Source: Favolaschia claudopus (Eukaryota; Basidiomycota; Agaricomycetes; Agaricales; Mycenaceae). From it: a stretch of 64,000 nucleotides of DNA. This document shows, piece by piece, positions 33,161 to 45,143 of the stretch. The notes below the pieces were generated by a model, which saw nothing but the letters and a program-made list of their open reading frames with translations, was not told the DNA's origin and searched no databases. The stretch spans positions 496,001 to 560,000 of the forward strand of contig JAWWNJ010000025.1 of the NCBI GenBank assembly GCA_037176885.1. The letters run 5' to 3'. Made by a program: the position numbers and the translations under genes. Within the stretch, counting starts at the first letter, position 1. Every line of letters begins with the position of its first letter.

Positions 33161-36115
33161 ATGATCTTGTCTGCAAACCAGGTTTCCGGCAAATCGTTCG
33201 ACTATATTATCGTGGGTAAGTGCAAGACAGTCGTTGAATTCGGTTTCTCTTACGATCTCTAACTAGGTGGAGGGGTAAGCAGCGAGATCTCCATGAAATC
33301 TCCACATTTAGCGCACATTCTTCTCTTAGACATGTGGACTTGTCCTCGCCACCCGCCTCTCAGAAGATCCCTCCGTCTCAGTCCTCGTCATCGAAGCTGG
33401 AGCAGCCAATCTCGATGACCCCGAGATTCGTATGAGTTGATCACTCTCGAGACTCAACTCATGAATGACTCGAATCAGTTGACCCGACACAGTTTTCCAC
33501 CCGGTTCGGAAATCCAAAGTACGACTGGGCATTTGAAACGGTGAATATATTGCTTTCACCACCCATACTTCTTGCTGACTACCTTGGCAGGTCCCTCAGA
33601 AATCTTGCAACGGCCTGTCCGTGCCATTCAATCGGTAACTCGCCCATCCTTTCCCCTCTTCACATCTCACAAAAAAGTAGCGGCAAAGGCCTAGGTGGCA
33701 GTTCTGGCATCAACTTCTTCCAATACCACCGTCCTGCCAAATCCGACATCGACGGTAAAGATTCTGAATCATCTTCGTCCGACATCAAAGTTCATCGTAT
33801 GATAGCTTTCGAAGAGCTTGGGAATGAAGGATGGAATTGGGATCTATTGGAAACTTATTACGTCAAGTCCGAACGCTTCGTTGAACCCGTCAAGAAAGAT
33901 CCAGCGGTCTTGAGCTACAATTTGGCAAATCACGGTGTCACCGGACCGCTCGCGGTCGGGCTTCCGAGTGTTGTTTCGAGTTTTGAAGGACCGTATCGAG
34001 CGGTCAGTGCTGAAGTACAATTGAACCGGCTCCGATGTCCAACGAAGATGTAAATAGGCGATTGAATCCCTTGGCATCGAATTCGCTGAAAAACCTGTAA
34101 GCCTATGATTTCATTCGACGCTCGGTTCTGACCTCTCTTCTCAAAGTTCTCCGGCGATGTAGGCACCATTCATCAACGGACTCCTGATTTACTCAACAAG
34201 TTGCAGACAAATGGCTTTTGGTTCACACCAATTTCCGTCGATCCAACTGAGCGTATCAGATCTTATGCGGCCAACGTCAGAAAGCAGTCTCGTTCTCGTG
34301 CTTCTGACACTGAATCCCCTTTCCAGAAATACTATCAACCCAACGCGACGCGGGAAAATCTTTCGATCATCGTTTCTGCGCACGTCACCAAGCTAGTCAC
34401 CGCACTCGATGCAAATGGTCAGGCTACTGCTGTAGAGGTTGCGTTTCTGAGTGAAGACACCTCGTACACCGTCAAAGTCGGGAAAGAAGTTATTCTTTCG
34501 GCCGGGTACGTCAAACCTACATTGTTTCCAGGCTTGTCGTTCAACTATACGCAGAACAATCATGTCTCCGCAGGTCCGTGTCGGCGAAGCTGAATCTGAA
34601 TATGCCCATCTAACGACTCCTCTGATGTAGATACTAGAGCTTTCTGGAATTGGAAACAAATCTATCCTTGAAGCAGCGGGCATTGAAACCAAAATCCACC
34701 TGCCCGGCGTCGGCGAAAACGTACAAGAACATTTCTATTCCTCAGTTCTGCAAGGTATATAGTTCAACTGCATGAAAGCGAACATCTATTGACTGCAAGT
34801 AGGGATTCGCCCGGAGGTGATGATGGATCTTTAGTTGAGGAACTCGACCATTTGGTCTTGTTTGATTTCTGAACGATTACCCTAGCGAAACCCTCGGCAA
34901 AGACGTCTTCGGCATGGCAGCAACTTGTATCGCATTCGTACCTCTCGCATCCGTCAGTCCAATGCACGCTAGCCTCCAGGAGTCGCTCGCGAAAGCAATC
35001 GAGAAAGACATATCAACTGGAAAAATATCAGAATCGTTACGCAAGCAGTACACCATCCAATTGAAGCATCTCCAAGATCGAGAACCTAGCTGTGAATTTC
35101 TTATGTGGCCGCTTTTCAAGACTGACCCGAGTATGTCGCGCAAACCCAGTTCTTTGCGTCGAGTGTTTCGTAAAAGATCGCTGATTAAACGCGCTAGGCG
35201 CGCCTGTGCCTGGAGTACAGTTTCTCTCAGTGTCGGCAATGGCCAATCACCCTTTCTCCCGTGGATCTATCGTGAGCATGTTTGACAGATATGTTGAAAG
35301 CTCTACATTGTTTCTGATCACAGCATATCACCTCAAACAATCCTTTGCTCGCGCCGCGTATCGATCCGAATTATTTTGAATATGAATATGGTGTGTGGCT
35401 TAGATTGGCAATCTTTACCTTGGCTGCGTATGTTTTTCTGCATCTGACTCTTGATCACGCATATTTCAGACCTCCTCTCGATAGTGGAACAGCTCAAGTT
35501 CTGCCGCAAGATTCTTGATCAAGAGCCCTTGAAACAATTCATGACAGGTAATGAGTTTAGACCCGGGCCAAATGTTCAATCGGACGAAGAAATAGCAGGT
35601 ACGCGCATCAAGTCAGTGGGCACAAGAGATGAACTCTACTAAGGACTCGATCATTATATGCAGACTACGTCAAGGCGAATATGAGAACGACTTGGCGTTC
35701 GTCGATTTGATTCATGCTGCTGCATTCAATGATCGAGAAAAACAGATACAATCGGCTCATGTTCGATGCTCCCGCGTGCAGACGGCGGGGTCGTGGATCG
35801 AAAGCTCAAGGTGATGAATGCAATCATTGTACAAGACCGTCCGCATTGAATGAGTATGGCATTCAGGTTTACAACACAACGAACATTCGTGTCGTCGATA
35901 TGTCGATTCTACCCCTGCACATTGGGGCTCACATACAAGGTAAGCTTCAATCTAGATTATCTTTTGAGGGATCACTGATTCCTTCAAGCCACCGCGTATG
36001 CCATTGGGGAACTAGGTAAGTTTTTTGTGTTGGTGGGCGATGAGCCTGGTTGCTTACCGCAAGGCGCTCACTCGCCTTCACAGCTTCCGACATTATCACG
36101 GGAAAGGTTTTCTAA
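33161..36115 (+). CDS. GMC family FAD oxidoreductase (aryl-alcohol/glucose oxidase-like)
   Basis: Many exons. Seen in order: FDYIIVGGGTCGLVLATRLS (FAD loop), VLVIEAG, DPTQFSTRFGNPKYDWAF, GKGLGGSSGINFFQYHRP (GMC signature 1), GWNWDLLETYY, TNGFWFTPISVDPTERIRSY, YYQPNATRENLSIIVSAHV, GKEVILSAG, then a 19-nt exon (34555-34573) giving TIMSPQ, ILELSGIGNKSIL (signature 2), PGVGENVQEH, APVPGVQFLSVSAMANHPFS, TTWHTIGSCSMLPR with a catalytic-region His, and NIRVVDMSILPLHIGAHIQ with the second His; end ELASDIITGKVF, stop 36113-36115. No clear signal peptide, so possibly intracellular. One junction (34754-34885) does not splice cleanly: the natural acceptor leads into an in-frame TAG at 34832-34834. So either unusual splicing or a lesion. 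Confidence 0.8.
34555..34573 (+). other. 19-nt microexon of the GMC gene
   Basis: Flanked by ACTATACGCAG| and |GTCCGTG; joined to GG before and ATACTAGAG after it gives SAGTIMSPQILELSGIG, the canonical GMC signature, which cannot be formed otherwise. Confidence 0.75.
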
Positions 36116-36729
36116 GTCGGTGGTCTGGATTAGAAGTTGCCTTGCTTTGAACTGATTTAGATAGACGTACAACTTGAAGAAGGAGCCTGAGAATCATTGT
36201 CTAGGTTTCGTTCCATCTATTCTCCACTCTGTCACCGAAGAGAATCATTCGACCGTGGATGCTACGTGTCATGAAGTTCATTCGCAGTTTCTTTTCATCG
36301 GATTACAGACTCACAGTCACTCACTGCGTGCCCAGTTCTCCTTAAAGCTTTTCCCGCACGAGTTAAACAGCCCACGAAGTCGCGGCAAGAGCGAGTTTCG
36401 GTGCCAAGGACTGTGCAAACCAATCGTTGCTAAGTCCCACAATGCGACGCGCGTCCCACCGGCTAGCTTTGATGCCACTTGGTCAACTCCCTCAAAACCC
36501 ACAATTTCATCGTCGCAAAAACCGCATCGGGTAATAGGCCCGAGCTTACAGCAACATGAAGTTTGAACAATGATCATCGAACTTGAACGACATGTAAACT
36601 CTAGATTCGGAAAACGTCTTCGATTTTTACAGGCGGTCTAGAGGAGTTTTTTGAAGAATCAGAAGAAAACGACGTTGCTGCAATCGTCATCCTGAAATAT
36701 GACCAGAAAAGGTGTCGTGAACTCAACAT
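36116..36729. other. Intergenic, no gene recognised
   Basis: About 610 bases downstream of the GMC gene. A plus frame at 36174-36566 has no motif. It ends at the TA target site of the inverted-repeat element. Confidence 0.4.
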
Positions 36730-36731
36730 TA

Positions 36732-36976
36732 CTGTAGTATTACGACCAAGCGTTCAGGTGACGGGTGACAGGGACCTGTGAACTGAACACTTTTGGTTGT
36801 GGTGACGGTGACACTTGGGTTTTTTCGCCAAAAATGGACGAAAAACGTCAAAAATTTCCGGGCCGGCATTCGCCGGCCTACCATATAAGGTAATTTGCTG
36901 TGCTCTGAACACCTTATCCAGTGAACATTGTAGGTGACAGGTGACACCCAGTGAACACTTGGTCGAAATACTACAG
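36732..36976. mobile_element. Miniature inverted-repeat element (MITE-like), TA target duplication
   Basis: 245 bases bounded by TA on both sides (36730-36731, 36977-36978). The left end CTGTAGTATTACGACCAAG and the reverse complement of the right end CTGTAGTATTTCGACCAAG match over at least 25 bases with two or three mismatches. There is no room for a transposase; the middle holds GGTGACA repeats, a TTTTTCGCC…-rich stretch and a CCGGCATTCGCCGG hairpin. TA duplication plus long terminal repeats is the pattern of non-autonomous Tc1/mariner-type elements. It sits about 190 bp upstream of the first SDR of the array. Confidence 0.8.
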
Positions 36977-37169
36977 TAATATTCAACCGTGTCAATGGGA
37001 ACGAGCAGTGACTAATCTGAAAGATGTCAGACACCGATGAGGACCCCGACCACCAAGACCAGAATCGGACACAAGTGAACCACTATGTGCACCCGATCAG
37101 ACCCTTATAAATGGCGACCAACCTCGAGCAGTGTTCATCCAAAACCACCCCACATTTCTGCCAGTCATC

Positions 37170-38486
37170 ATGAAATTCTCCGTGTGGACTTTTATCCTGG
37201 ACCAATGGAAACGGCAACCACCCGCACTCAAGACTGATCTCACTGGCAAAACCGTCATTGTGCTGGGAGCGAACACTGGTATCGGGTTCGAAGCGGCGAA
37301 GCATTTTGCGACGATGAACCCTGGCAAAGTCATCTTGGCGTGTAGAAGTCAGAGCAAGGGAGACGCCGCTGTGCAGAGTATGTCTCTGGTTGAGCTTCGT
37401 TCTGCATTCCTTGTAATTACTGAGACTGCTCGTTTCAGAACTGAAGGCGGAGACCGGTTACTCGAGGGCAGAGTTGTGGCTTATCGACCTTGCGGATTTT
37501 TCATCCGTGAAGCGGTTTGCTGACCGATTCGAGCGTGAAGGAGAGCGCTTGGATATCCTTGTTGAGAACGCTGCCATCGGTTCTTCAACGTACACAAAGA
37601 CCAAGGATAATTGGGATATCTCGTGTGTTGCTTATCCGACCTATTATTCTCGTCTTTAACACAAATCGTGTTTAGCTTTCAAGTCAACAACCTCGCCACA
37701 TCGCTCTTGGCGCTCCTCCTGCTTCCCACAATGATCAAGACCGCCGAAAAATATTCGACCATCCCTCGACTGGTCGTTGTGGCATCCGGAGTCCATTATT
37801 GGGTCACTCTGAACAAGACCTTGTGCGAGGATCCCGACATTCTCAAGACAATTGGAGGAGAAGTATTCTGCAGCGTGCCCAAGTAAGCCTTTCGCTGACG
37901 GCGTCTCTCTCGCTAACGTCTAATCGGTGATCTAGAAACATGGAGGACCGATATCTGGTAACGAAACGTGAGCACTTTGACCGCACGATGACCGAGCGCT
38001 GAGCCCTACCGTTCTCCAGTGTTCAACGTATTTTTCGTTCGCGCTCTCAACGACCGACTGCCATCCACGACCCCAGTCATCACAAGTGCTGTTGATCCTG
38101 GGTATTGCTACTCGGAGCTTCGACGCGAATTCTCCGGGTTTATGGCTGTATTTGACTGGTTCATGGAGAAAGCGCTGGCATTTACTTCGGAAGTCGGTAG
38201 CCGGCGGTTGATTTGGACGTCGCTCTCCCATCCGGAGAATCCCGATAAGCTACGCGGGCAGTATACTGCCTCCTTCCAAATCTTGGAGCCTAGCGATTTT
38301 GTAATCAGTCCTGAAGGGAAGAAGGTGCAGGATCGATCTTGGTTCGTCTTGATTCCTGTTTTTACAGTATCAGGATCGGAGAGACTTATCCATGTTTCCA
38401 GGAATGAATTGGTCGATATACTGGGCAAGGTTGACGCTAGAGTTACGGAGACAGTGAACAAATACCTTACAGCAAGCCCCATGTAA
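37170..38486 (+). CDS. Retinol-dehydrogenase-like SDR, array copy 1
   Basis: Multi-exon gene starting [18 protein letters not shown]. Motifs: [20 protein letters not shown] (NADP loop), [12 protein letters not shown] with the Arg-Ser typical of NADP binding, [46 protein letters not shown] with the catalytic Ser region, and [16 protein letters not shown] with Tyr-x3-Lys. After [14 protein letters not shown] a C-terminal extension continues to [14 protein letters not shown], joined over an intron, stop 38484-38486. Family members reduce or oxidise hydrophobic alcohols and ketones. First of three tandem copies; the most diverged of them. Confidence 0.87.
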
Positions 38487-39813
38487 ATTTTGGTATCGTT
38501 ACAGTATGCACTTTGGCAATTATTTCACAGTAATTAAATTCAACTCTGACATCATCAAAACCGTGAAGTTCTGATAAGGCCTTATAAAACCCATAAACCC
38601 GCATAATCACTAGTACCAAGCCCTATCAGCCAGGTGGATTTTCACCAGGGCTTACAACTGTTCCCTTTTTCGGCAATTCCTGAGGTAAAGCGGAGTGTTC
38701 TTGAGGCGGACAAATTGCGCATCCGTCGACGATGTTGAGGTCTTAGCAAGCTTCTTGGCAGATTCATGCAGCGAGTCTTGCAGCCGGTCAGTTATGCAAT
38801 GCAAGTTGGTCTTGACTCTTGATGCGACGAGTCGGTTTTGACGCGACGTTTGAGCCTTGAGGTGACGAGACGACTTGATTGGCTTGGAGGCGCGATGCCG
38901 GAGCAATTCGATGCTTGAATAGGTCCGATTTGAACTACGTGGAGGTGGGAACTTGGAGCTTGACGATCTTCGAAGGGTTGAAGAGTGCATCTTCATTCTT
39001 GAAGTACAGCGAGAATCACGCGAGAATAGTATTTGAGAGCTGAAATTTGCGTGGCAGATCATATTGAGGCTGGGTGATTCGAGTTTGGAGTTTGATGCGG
39101 CAGCTGCAGCGGAAGGAGACACAAACGAGGACGACGGGCGCAGGGGGGAGAGCAAGGAGTGGGATCAATCTGGGATCAACCATCGATCCCCCATCACGTA
39201 ACCGATCGATAACACACGGACCATCAACAACGCGTCATCGTGACCGCGTTTAGCATCCTGTGCCGTCCCGCCACTCATCTGCCTGCCCGCATACGGCGCG
39301 TTCGGTATGTCTCAACAACACAAGTCTCGCTGTCCACAGTCCCAATCTCACAGCTGCATTTAGAGACTTTATCACGACAAGTATACGGTAAGTATTCAAC
39401 GGCAAGTTTTCAGCAAATAGCCACCTCCACTTTGCCCGGTGCAATACCAAGTTCGGTCAGCGATATAGTTGTCCTGCAAGCACATCAGCCGGGTCTGATC
39501 TCGCCCGGCAATACCAGGTTTTCACACATTTGCTGATGGAAGACGTGCTGTTGTTCACACTTTTGATGTTCACCAATCGACCCGCTCTTCATAAACTGCG
39601 CCCAAGAGCAATCTGGTCAAGCTTGCCGATCTCATGCACTATGGGTTTTCAATTCGGTTATCCGGATACTCGGAACTGCTTGCACCGGCAAAGCGGTGAC
39701 GCCTAACTCTGCTGATCCGCCTACAATCCGAATCGTCCTATGCTCATCCGTTTAAATGGCTCGGTTCCCTTCAGCTTCCCTATTCACAACATCTCTGAGT
39801 TCTCACCATCACC
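38487..39813. other. Intergenic, no gene recognised
   Basis: About 1.3 kb between array copies 1 and 2. A minus frame at 38652-39155 (167 codons) is Ser/Arg/Lys-rich with no motif and looks like an open frame in repetitive CTTGA/CGACG sequence (38800-38890). It should hold the promoter of copy 2. Confidence 0.35.
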
Positions 39814-41174
39814 ATGAAGCTCTCATTCTTTACCTTCATTCGAGGACAATTTGCGAAGCAGCCACCAGTCGTGAAGGGTGACCTCGCCGGCAAGACCGTG
39901 ATCGTTCTCGGGGCGAACACTGGTCTCGGATTTGAAGCCTCAAAACACTTTGCCAGGATGAATCCGGGCCGTCTTATTCTCGCTTGCAGGAGCCAGTCTA
40001 GAGGGCTCGCTGCCCTGGACAGTACGTTGAGCGCAGTTGTTGATGCTTCTTCCTGTCTCATCTCTTTCCAGGGTTGAAATCCGCCACTGGCTACGGGAAG
40101 GCAGAATTATGGCTTATAGATCTCGCCGACTTTGAATCCGTCAAGAAATTCGCCGATAAATTCGAACGCGATGGTGGACGCCTCGATATTCTCGTGGAGA
40201 ATGCCGCGCTCTCGACTCGCAAGTATGAAGCCACCAAGGACGGCTGGGAAGCCTCGTGCGTTATCTCGATTCATTGATTATAGCAATAAATTAATGACTT
40301 GTCGCAGCTTACAAGTCAGTGACCTCTCCACCCCACTGCTGGCTTTTCTTCTGCTCCCCGCCATGATGAGAACGGCTGAACGATATTCGACTCTACCGCG
40401 CCTCGTCGTCGTTGCTAGCGAGGTTAGTTGGAGCAGCTTGACTTGATACGCTTGTGATTCTGACGAGAGTTTAGGTCCATCATTTTACATCGATAGAGAA
40501 GGAAGTCCTCGAACGTCCCGACATCTTGAAAACCCTGGGAAACTCCGAATACTGCACAAAAAAGTACGCGCTGCCAGTGATTCACTGTTTCTCGACTTGC
40601 TCATCGTTCTCGGTTGCCAGCAATATGACGAGCCGATACTTCCTCACTAAGCGTAAGCTTCTCTTGAAAACTAACGTTCAATCATATGCTCATCAACAGG
40701 ACTCCGCAGTGCTCAACATTTTGTTCGTCCGCGCTTTCAACGAACGTCTCCCGCCGTCGACGCCGCTCGTGATCAACGCAGTCAATCCCGGTCTCTGCAA
40801 AACCGATCTGCTCCGGGAGACGCAAGGCATTGCGGCTCTGATAGTCGGAATGATCCTCAATATCGTCGCTTTCACGGCTGAAGAGGGTAGCCGACAGCTC
40901 GTCTTTGGGGCGTTGGGAAACGCGGACAGGCCGAATGATCTGCGCGGCGAATACGTTTCTGCGTGTCGTGTCTTTGAAGTTTCGGATTTCATTTTGAGCC
41001 CCGACGGTGTCAAAGCGCAAGATCAACTCTGGTGAGATGGTGCCTTCCGTGCGGTAATGCCACTGAACGAAAACCCGATGCTTCGTTAGGGACGAATTGG
41101 TTGACATTCTGGGCCAGGTTGACTCCAGGATACCTGAAATCGTCGAGAAGTACTTTTCTAGCTCTAAGCAGTGA
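39814..41174 (+). CDS. Retinol-dehydrogenase-like SDR, array copy 2
   Basis: Start MKLSFFTFIRGQFAKQPP. Same layout as copy 1: [89 protein letters not shown] with Tyr-x3-Lys, joined by an intron to LLNILFVRAFNERLPP, NAVNPGLCKTDLLRE, EEGSRQLVFGAL and, in the last exons, VFEVSDFILSPDGVK and DELVDILGQVDSRIPEIVEK. Stop 41172-41174. Introns lie at the same positions as in copies 1 and 3, showing tandem duplication. Substrate unknown. Confidence 0.88.
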
Positions 41175-41877
41175 ATCTTGGACGCGTTTCCTTCATTCTA
41201 CTTCATAGAGTATTTCTAGTAGTGTACATACCGAATAGATTACTACTATTCATAATCATCTTTGATCAACCAAGAGTGGCAAGAGCAATCGTTATATGCC
41301 TCCTCCCAGGGCAGGCGAGGGGAAATGGTTCAAATACTTCGCTATAGCTAGGTTCCCATGGTTGAAAGTGCTCCAAATTACGCCGGAGAGGACTCGGGCC
41401 GCATTCAAAGCACAATGACACTGATCGGACTGTCAGTACGATCAGTTCATTGCATGACCCCGAATACTTTCGCAGCTCGGAGAGTTCCGGGGGCCTGATC
41501 GGACTTTTAGTTCTCTTTGCTTACGCAAGATGCTGAAGCAATCTCGCTTTTGGAAGACATATCGCTCTCTGGGACTTTGACCTCTGAACCCGAGATACAA
41601 CCTGAACATCACATTGACTAAACTCGGGCAAAACTAAACTCAGGCTCCATCGAACGAGTACTACGACTTTCTCTTCAACTTCCGCCGCCATCTTGTTTTC
41701 AACGCATGTCCTCAACATAGAGGTGAAGGTGTTGAATCACGCCGCGTCTTTCACTCCTGTTGCGCACACCGTAAAAGTTATGACGAATATTCTGGCTGAT
41801 CTCATCGCAATGCCGAATCAAGTTCATCCATTTGCTTAAAAGCCCAGCCTTTACTCTTCACATCCTTCGTGTCCATC
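41175..41877. other. Intergenic, no gene recognised
   Basis: About 700 bases between array copies 2 and 3. No coding motif on either strand. A GATCGGACTGTCAGTACGATCA-like imperfect dyad lies near 41420-41445. Confidence 0.4.
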
Positions 41878-43021
41878 ATGAAGGTCAGCTTTGGTGCCTT
41901 TCTGCGCTCCCAATTTGCGAAACAGCCTCCGGTTCTCAAGGCTGACCTAGCCGGCAAGACCGTGATCGTTCTTGGGGCGAATACTGGTCTTGGATTCGAA
42001 GCTTCTAAACATTTCGGGTCGATGAATCCTGGTCGTCTTATTCTTGCTTGTCGAAGCCAATCTAAAGGAGAGGCCGCATTGGAGAGTGCGTTCAGCATGG
42101 TATAATTCTTGTTCGTCCTGGTAGCTTATATACACGACAGAACTCAAAGCCGCGACGGGCTATACGAAGGCCGAGTTGTGGTTGATAGATCTCGCTGACT
42201 TCGAATCCGTCAAGCGATTTGCGGATAAGTTTGAACGGGACGGCGGTCGGCTTGATATTCTCGTGGAGAATGCGGCCCTTTCAGCACCGAAATTTCAACC
42301 CACTAAGGATGGCTGGGAAAGCTCGTGAGTGTCCAGCACCTGTACGATACAATGCGGAGCTTATGGTTTGATTCAGATTATATGTGAACGACCTCGCCAC
42401 ACCTTTACTCGCATTTCTTCTTCTGCCCGCTATGATCAAAACAGCTGAGCGATACTCCGTCATCCCGCGAATCGTCGTTGTCGCCAGTGAGGTTTGTCGC
42501 ATATTGATTCTACCTTAATACAATACGTTCTCATGAGATTCCAGACCCATTATTGGGTAACGCTGGATAAGAAAGTGCTTCAAAGTCCAAATATCCTCAA
42601 GACTATGGGAAGCTCCGAATATTGCACAAAAGAGTACGTGACGCTAGACCCTTGTGAAGCTTTTTCTTATATCTTTTCGCAGCACTATGGCCAACAGATA
42701 TCCCCTCACCAAGAGTAAGTCGACAACCCCACTCAATTCGTTCAATAACCAAGCTTTATAGTGATCAATATCTTCTTTGTCCGTGCCTTCAACGATCGTC
42801 TCCCAGTCTCGACGCCGCTAGTCATAGACGCCGTTAATCCGGGTCTCTGCAAGACCGAGCTCATGCGAGACGTCAAAGGTTTCATGGCCATGATTTTCGG
42901 AACATTGATGAATGTCTTGGCTTTCACGGCTGAAGAGGGCAGTCGCCAGCTCGTATATGGGGCGATCGCACATCCGGATAAACCAGATGGTCTGCGGGGC
43001 CAGTACCTCTCTTCGAAATGA
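41878..43021 (+). CDS. Retinol-dehydrogenase-like SDR, array copy 3, C-terminally shortened
   Basis: Start MKVSFGAFLRSQFAKQPP; nearly the same as copy 2 through [68 protein letters not shown] (Tyr-x3-Lys) and INIFFVRAFNDRLP. After EEGSRQLVYGAIAHPDKPDG and LRGQYLSSK it meets TGA at 43019-43021, where copies 1 and 2 run on for some 50 more residues (xxSDFILSPDG…DELVDILG). No downstream exon with that sequence was found. The catalytic core is complete, so activity is possible, but the tail has been lost by a frameshift or replaced. Confidence 0.83.
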
Positions 43022-45143
43022 TGAGATCAGTTGTTCGAATCAGCTAGTGGGCATAACTTTTGCTTCTGCTTGTTTTCTTTTGACGAAAGTTCGTGATTCG
43101 TTTCAAATTGACGTTCTACCCTGTCCTAGAGCCCTCAAAGGGCTCCTGAAATGGGTTTAACCCGATGTGTTGTGTGATTTTTACTCTTATGCCATCTTGC
43201 ATCAACGGACTGCAGAACAAGGCTCAAGCAAACTGTCCAGGCGAGAACTGAGTGCAGTTGTCCGTACTTGTCCCAATGATTCGGAAGTATACAATACACA
43301 CAACAGAAACTTCCGACACGCCGAGTGCTACAGAACTCCGTAACTATTGTGTATGAAGATGGTTCAAGGATACGGGAGGGCTGCATGCGCGCAACATGTA
43401 CCATGTGCAAGGACACCATTTATGGAGCCCTTGTTTCGAACCACGCACATAATGTGCATTGAAATTATTTGGCTGGGGGGTGTCCTGGCATGCAAGTGCT
43501 GAAGAGAAGCCTTGCAAGTACTTGGCAAGTCCCTTGATCTTGAACTCTCAAGTCAGTAGAGTCAAGACACATTGCATACTTGTGTTGTTGCTGCGCTGAT
43601 TGAACTTGGTCAGTTGTTGACTTGGGGTCAGCTTGGCCCCAGAGGCCTAGGCAGACAGGGGATAAGTAGCTGCTAGATATCCGCTTGATCAAGAAGAATG
43701 TAGGAAGAATTAAGCTCGGCAGAAAACTAGCTCGAGCAACCTGAAGGCAAGCTTGTGCCCTCTTTGAATGGTAGAGTATAAGGAAGTGCCTATCTCCACT
43801 TGACTTGGGAAATGTGTGATAGAGTTTGAAGATGGTAACTGACATACAGCCTTCGAAGAGGGAGCTGTACGGCTGTACGACCTGCAGGCGAAGGTTACAG
43901 ATGCATGGCTTGACAAGGGAGTCGCGAGGGTGTGGTGTTCTTCGCGGATTAGAGCTTGCAAGCAATATCTTGAGTGTCAGGAAGGACGCTGACTGGGAGA
44001 ATTACTTATGAAATAGCAGCTTGAGATTAAACATAGCAGCAACGAGTTCGACGAAGGGAATCTTGAATTTTGGCACCAACGGACTTGAAGCACCGAGAAG
44101 ACACTGCCAGTGAGGCCTGCGGGCGTCGGGCGAGCGGGAAAGAGCGGGTTGCCAGTGGGTGATATGACTTGAGTGCGGAACGTGGATAGGTTGAGACCGA
44201 GGTGCAGAGACCTATGGAGAGCACGGAGAAGGAAGACGGAAGACGGACCCTGGAGATCATGCGAACGGGAAGGTATTTCGCAGCCATCGCGGGTGGCCGG
44301 TACCACGCCAGCCAGCACCCAAGCTCGCCCAGTGCCAGCATCGAGGAGAGCATGCGCGCGGCGGCAGCGCAGTGCATTTCAGTCGGGGACCAGGGAGAGA
44401 AGAGAAGAGAAAGCACAGATCCCACACGACACTCGAAAGCTTGAAGGACAAAACGGCGGGAGGCCGACAGCTTTGAATCAGCTTCAATTGCAGTTTGGAG
44501 ACCGCCACCAAGGCAGAGTGCGACGTACTACGAGTTCGAAGGCGACAGCGAAATAGAAGGTTACACACACACTGCCAGCACAGCGAGTCGATAAAGACGC
44601 GCTGGCGATGGCGAAGTAGAGGAGAGGAGAGTCAGAAGATAGGAGGTGTGGGAATTTTGATGGAGCCGCTTGGACTTGTTCCGAACGTTTTTACCTCCGA
44701 CTCTGCATCTCCACTCCAAATGCACTTTTTACGCAAACGCTACACCGTGACGACCGCAGAGAAACGCACTGATAGGTTCTCCACCTTCCCCAATTCCTTC
44801 CATCCAAGAAAATGGTCGCTTGAATAAAGCAGCCTCAGTGTGACAGGTACAATGATGCTGAACGTCCTTTCAATTTGTCCTACAGTAGTGCGCTCTAGTG
44901 CGCCCTTGCAACACATTTGCCGGGTACTTGGTGTTCCAAGGGCACGTCGCGATTGCTCAGATTTTGTAAATTTTTTGACTGGGTCCATGCACAATGCTCG
45001 TGAACTCTCCTCCTGCTGTGCGGAACTTAGGCTTTTCTCCACCATCGGCCGGGGTCTGCCGCACCTTGCTTTGCCCACGCGGAGTGCGCGGGAGACTTCC
45101 CATCCGTCGCTGGCTTCACCTTTGTTCCTTAACTTAGTCTATC
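43022..45143. other. Unassigned 2.1-kb region
   Basis: No recognisable gene. 43450-44000 is rich in CTTG/CAAG and, on the minus strand, has the look of a decayed retroelement leader (many short direct motifs, an open frame 43465-43965 without domains), but no matching second terminal repeat is present. 44170-44640 is strikingly purine-rich on the plus strand; a frame MESTEKEDGRRTLEIMRTGR (44214-44444) is open there without known motif. 44650-45140 should contain the promoter of the zinc-cluster gene. Confidence 0.3.

Noticed and set aside
34501..34630. Frame break in the GMC gene before ILELSGIG
   Set aside because: At first it looked like a lesion, but a 19-nt microexon (34555-34573) restores the canonical SAGTIMSPQILELSGIG.
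38652..39155. 167-codon minus-strand frame between SDR copies 1 and 2
   Set aside because: Ser/Arg/Lys-rich translation of locally repetitive sequence without any domain; treated as chance.
43465..43965. Possible solo LTR or gag remnant
   Set aside because: Leader-like appearance on the minus strand, but no paired terminal repeat, target duplication or gag/pol motif could be found.
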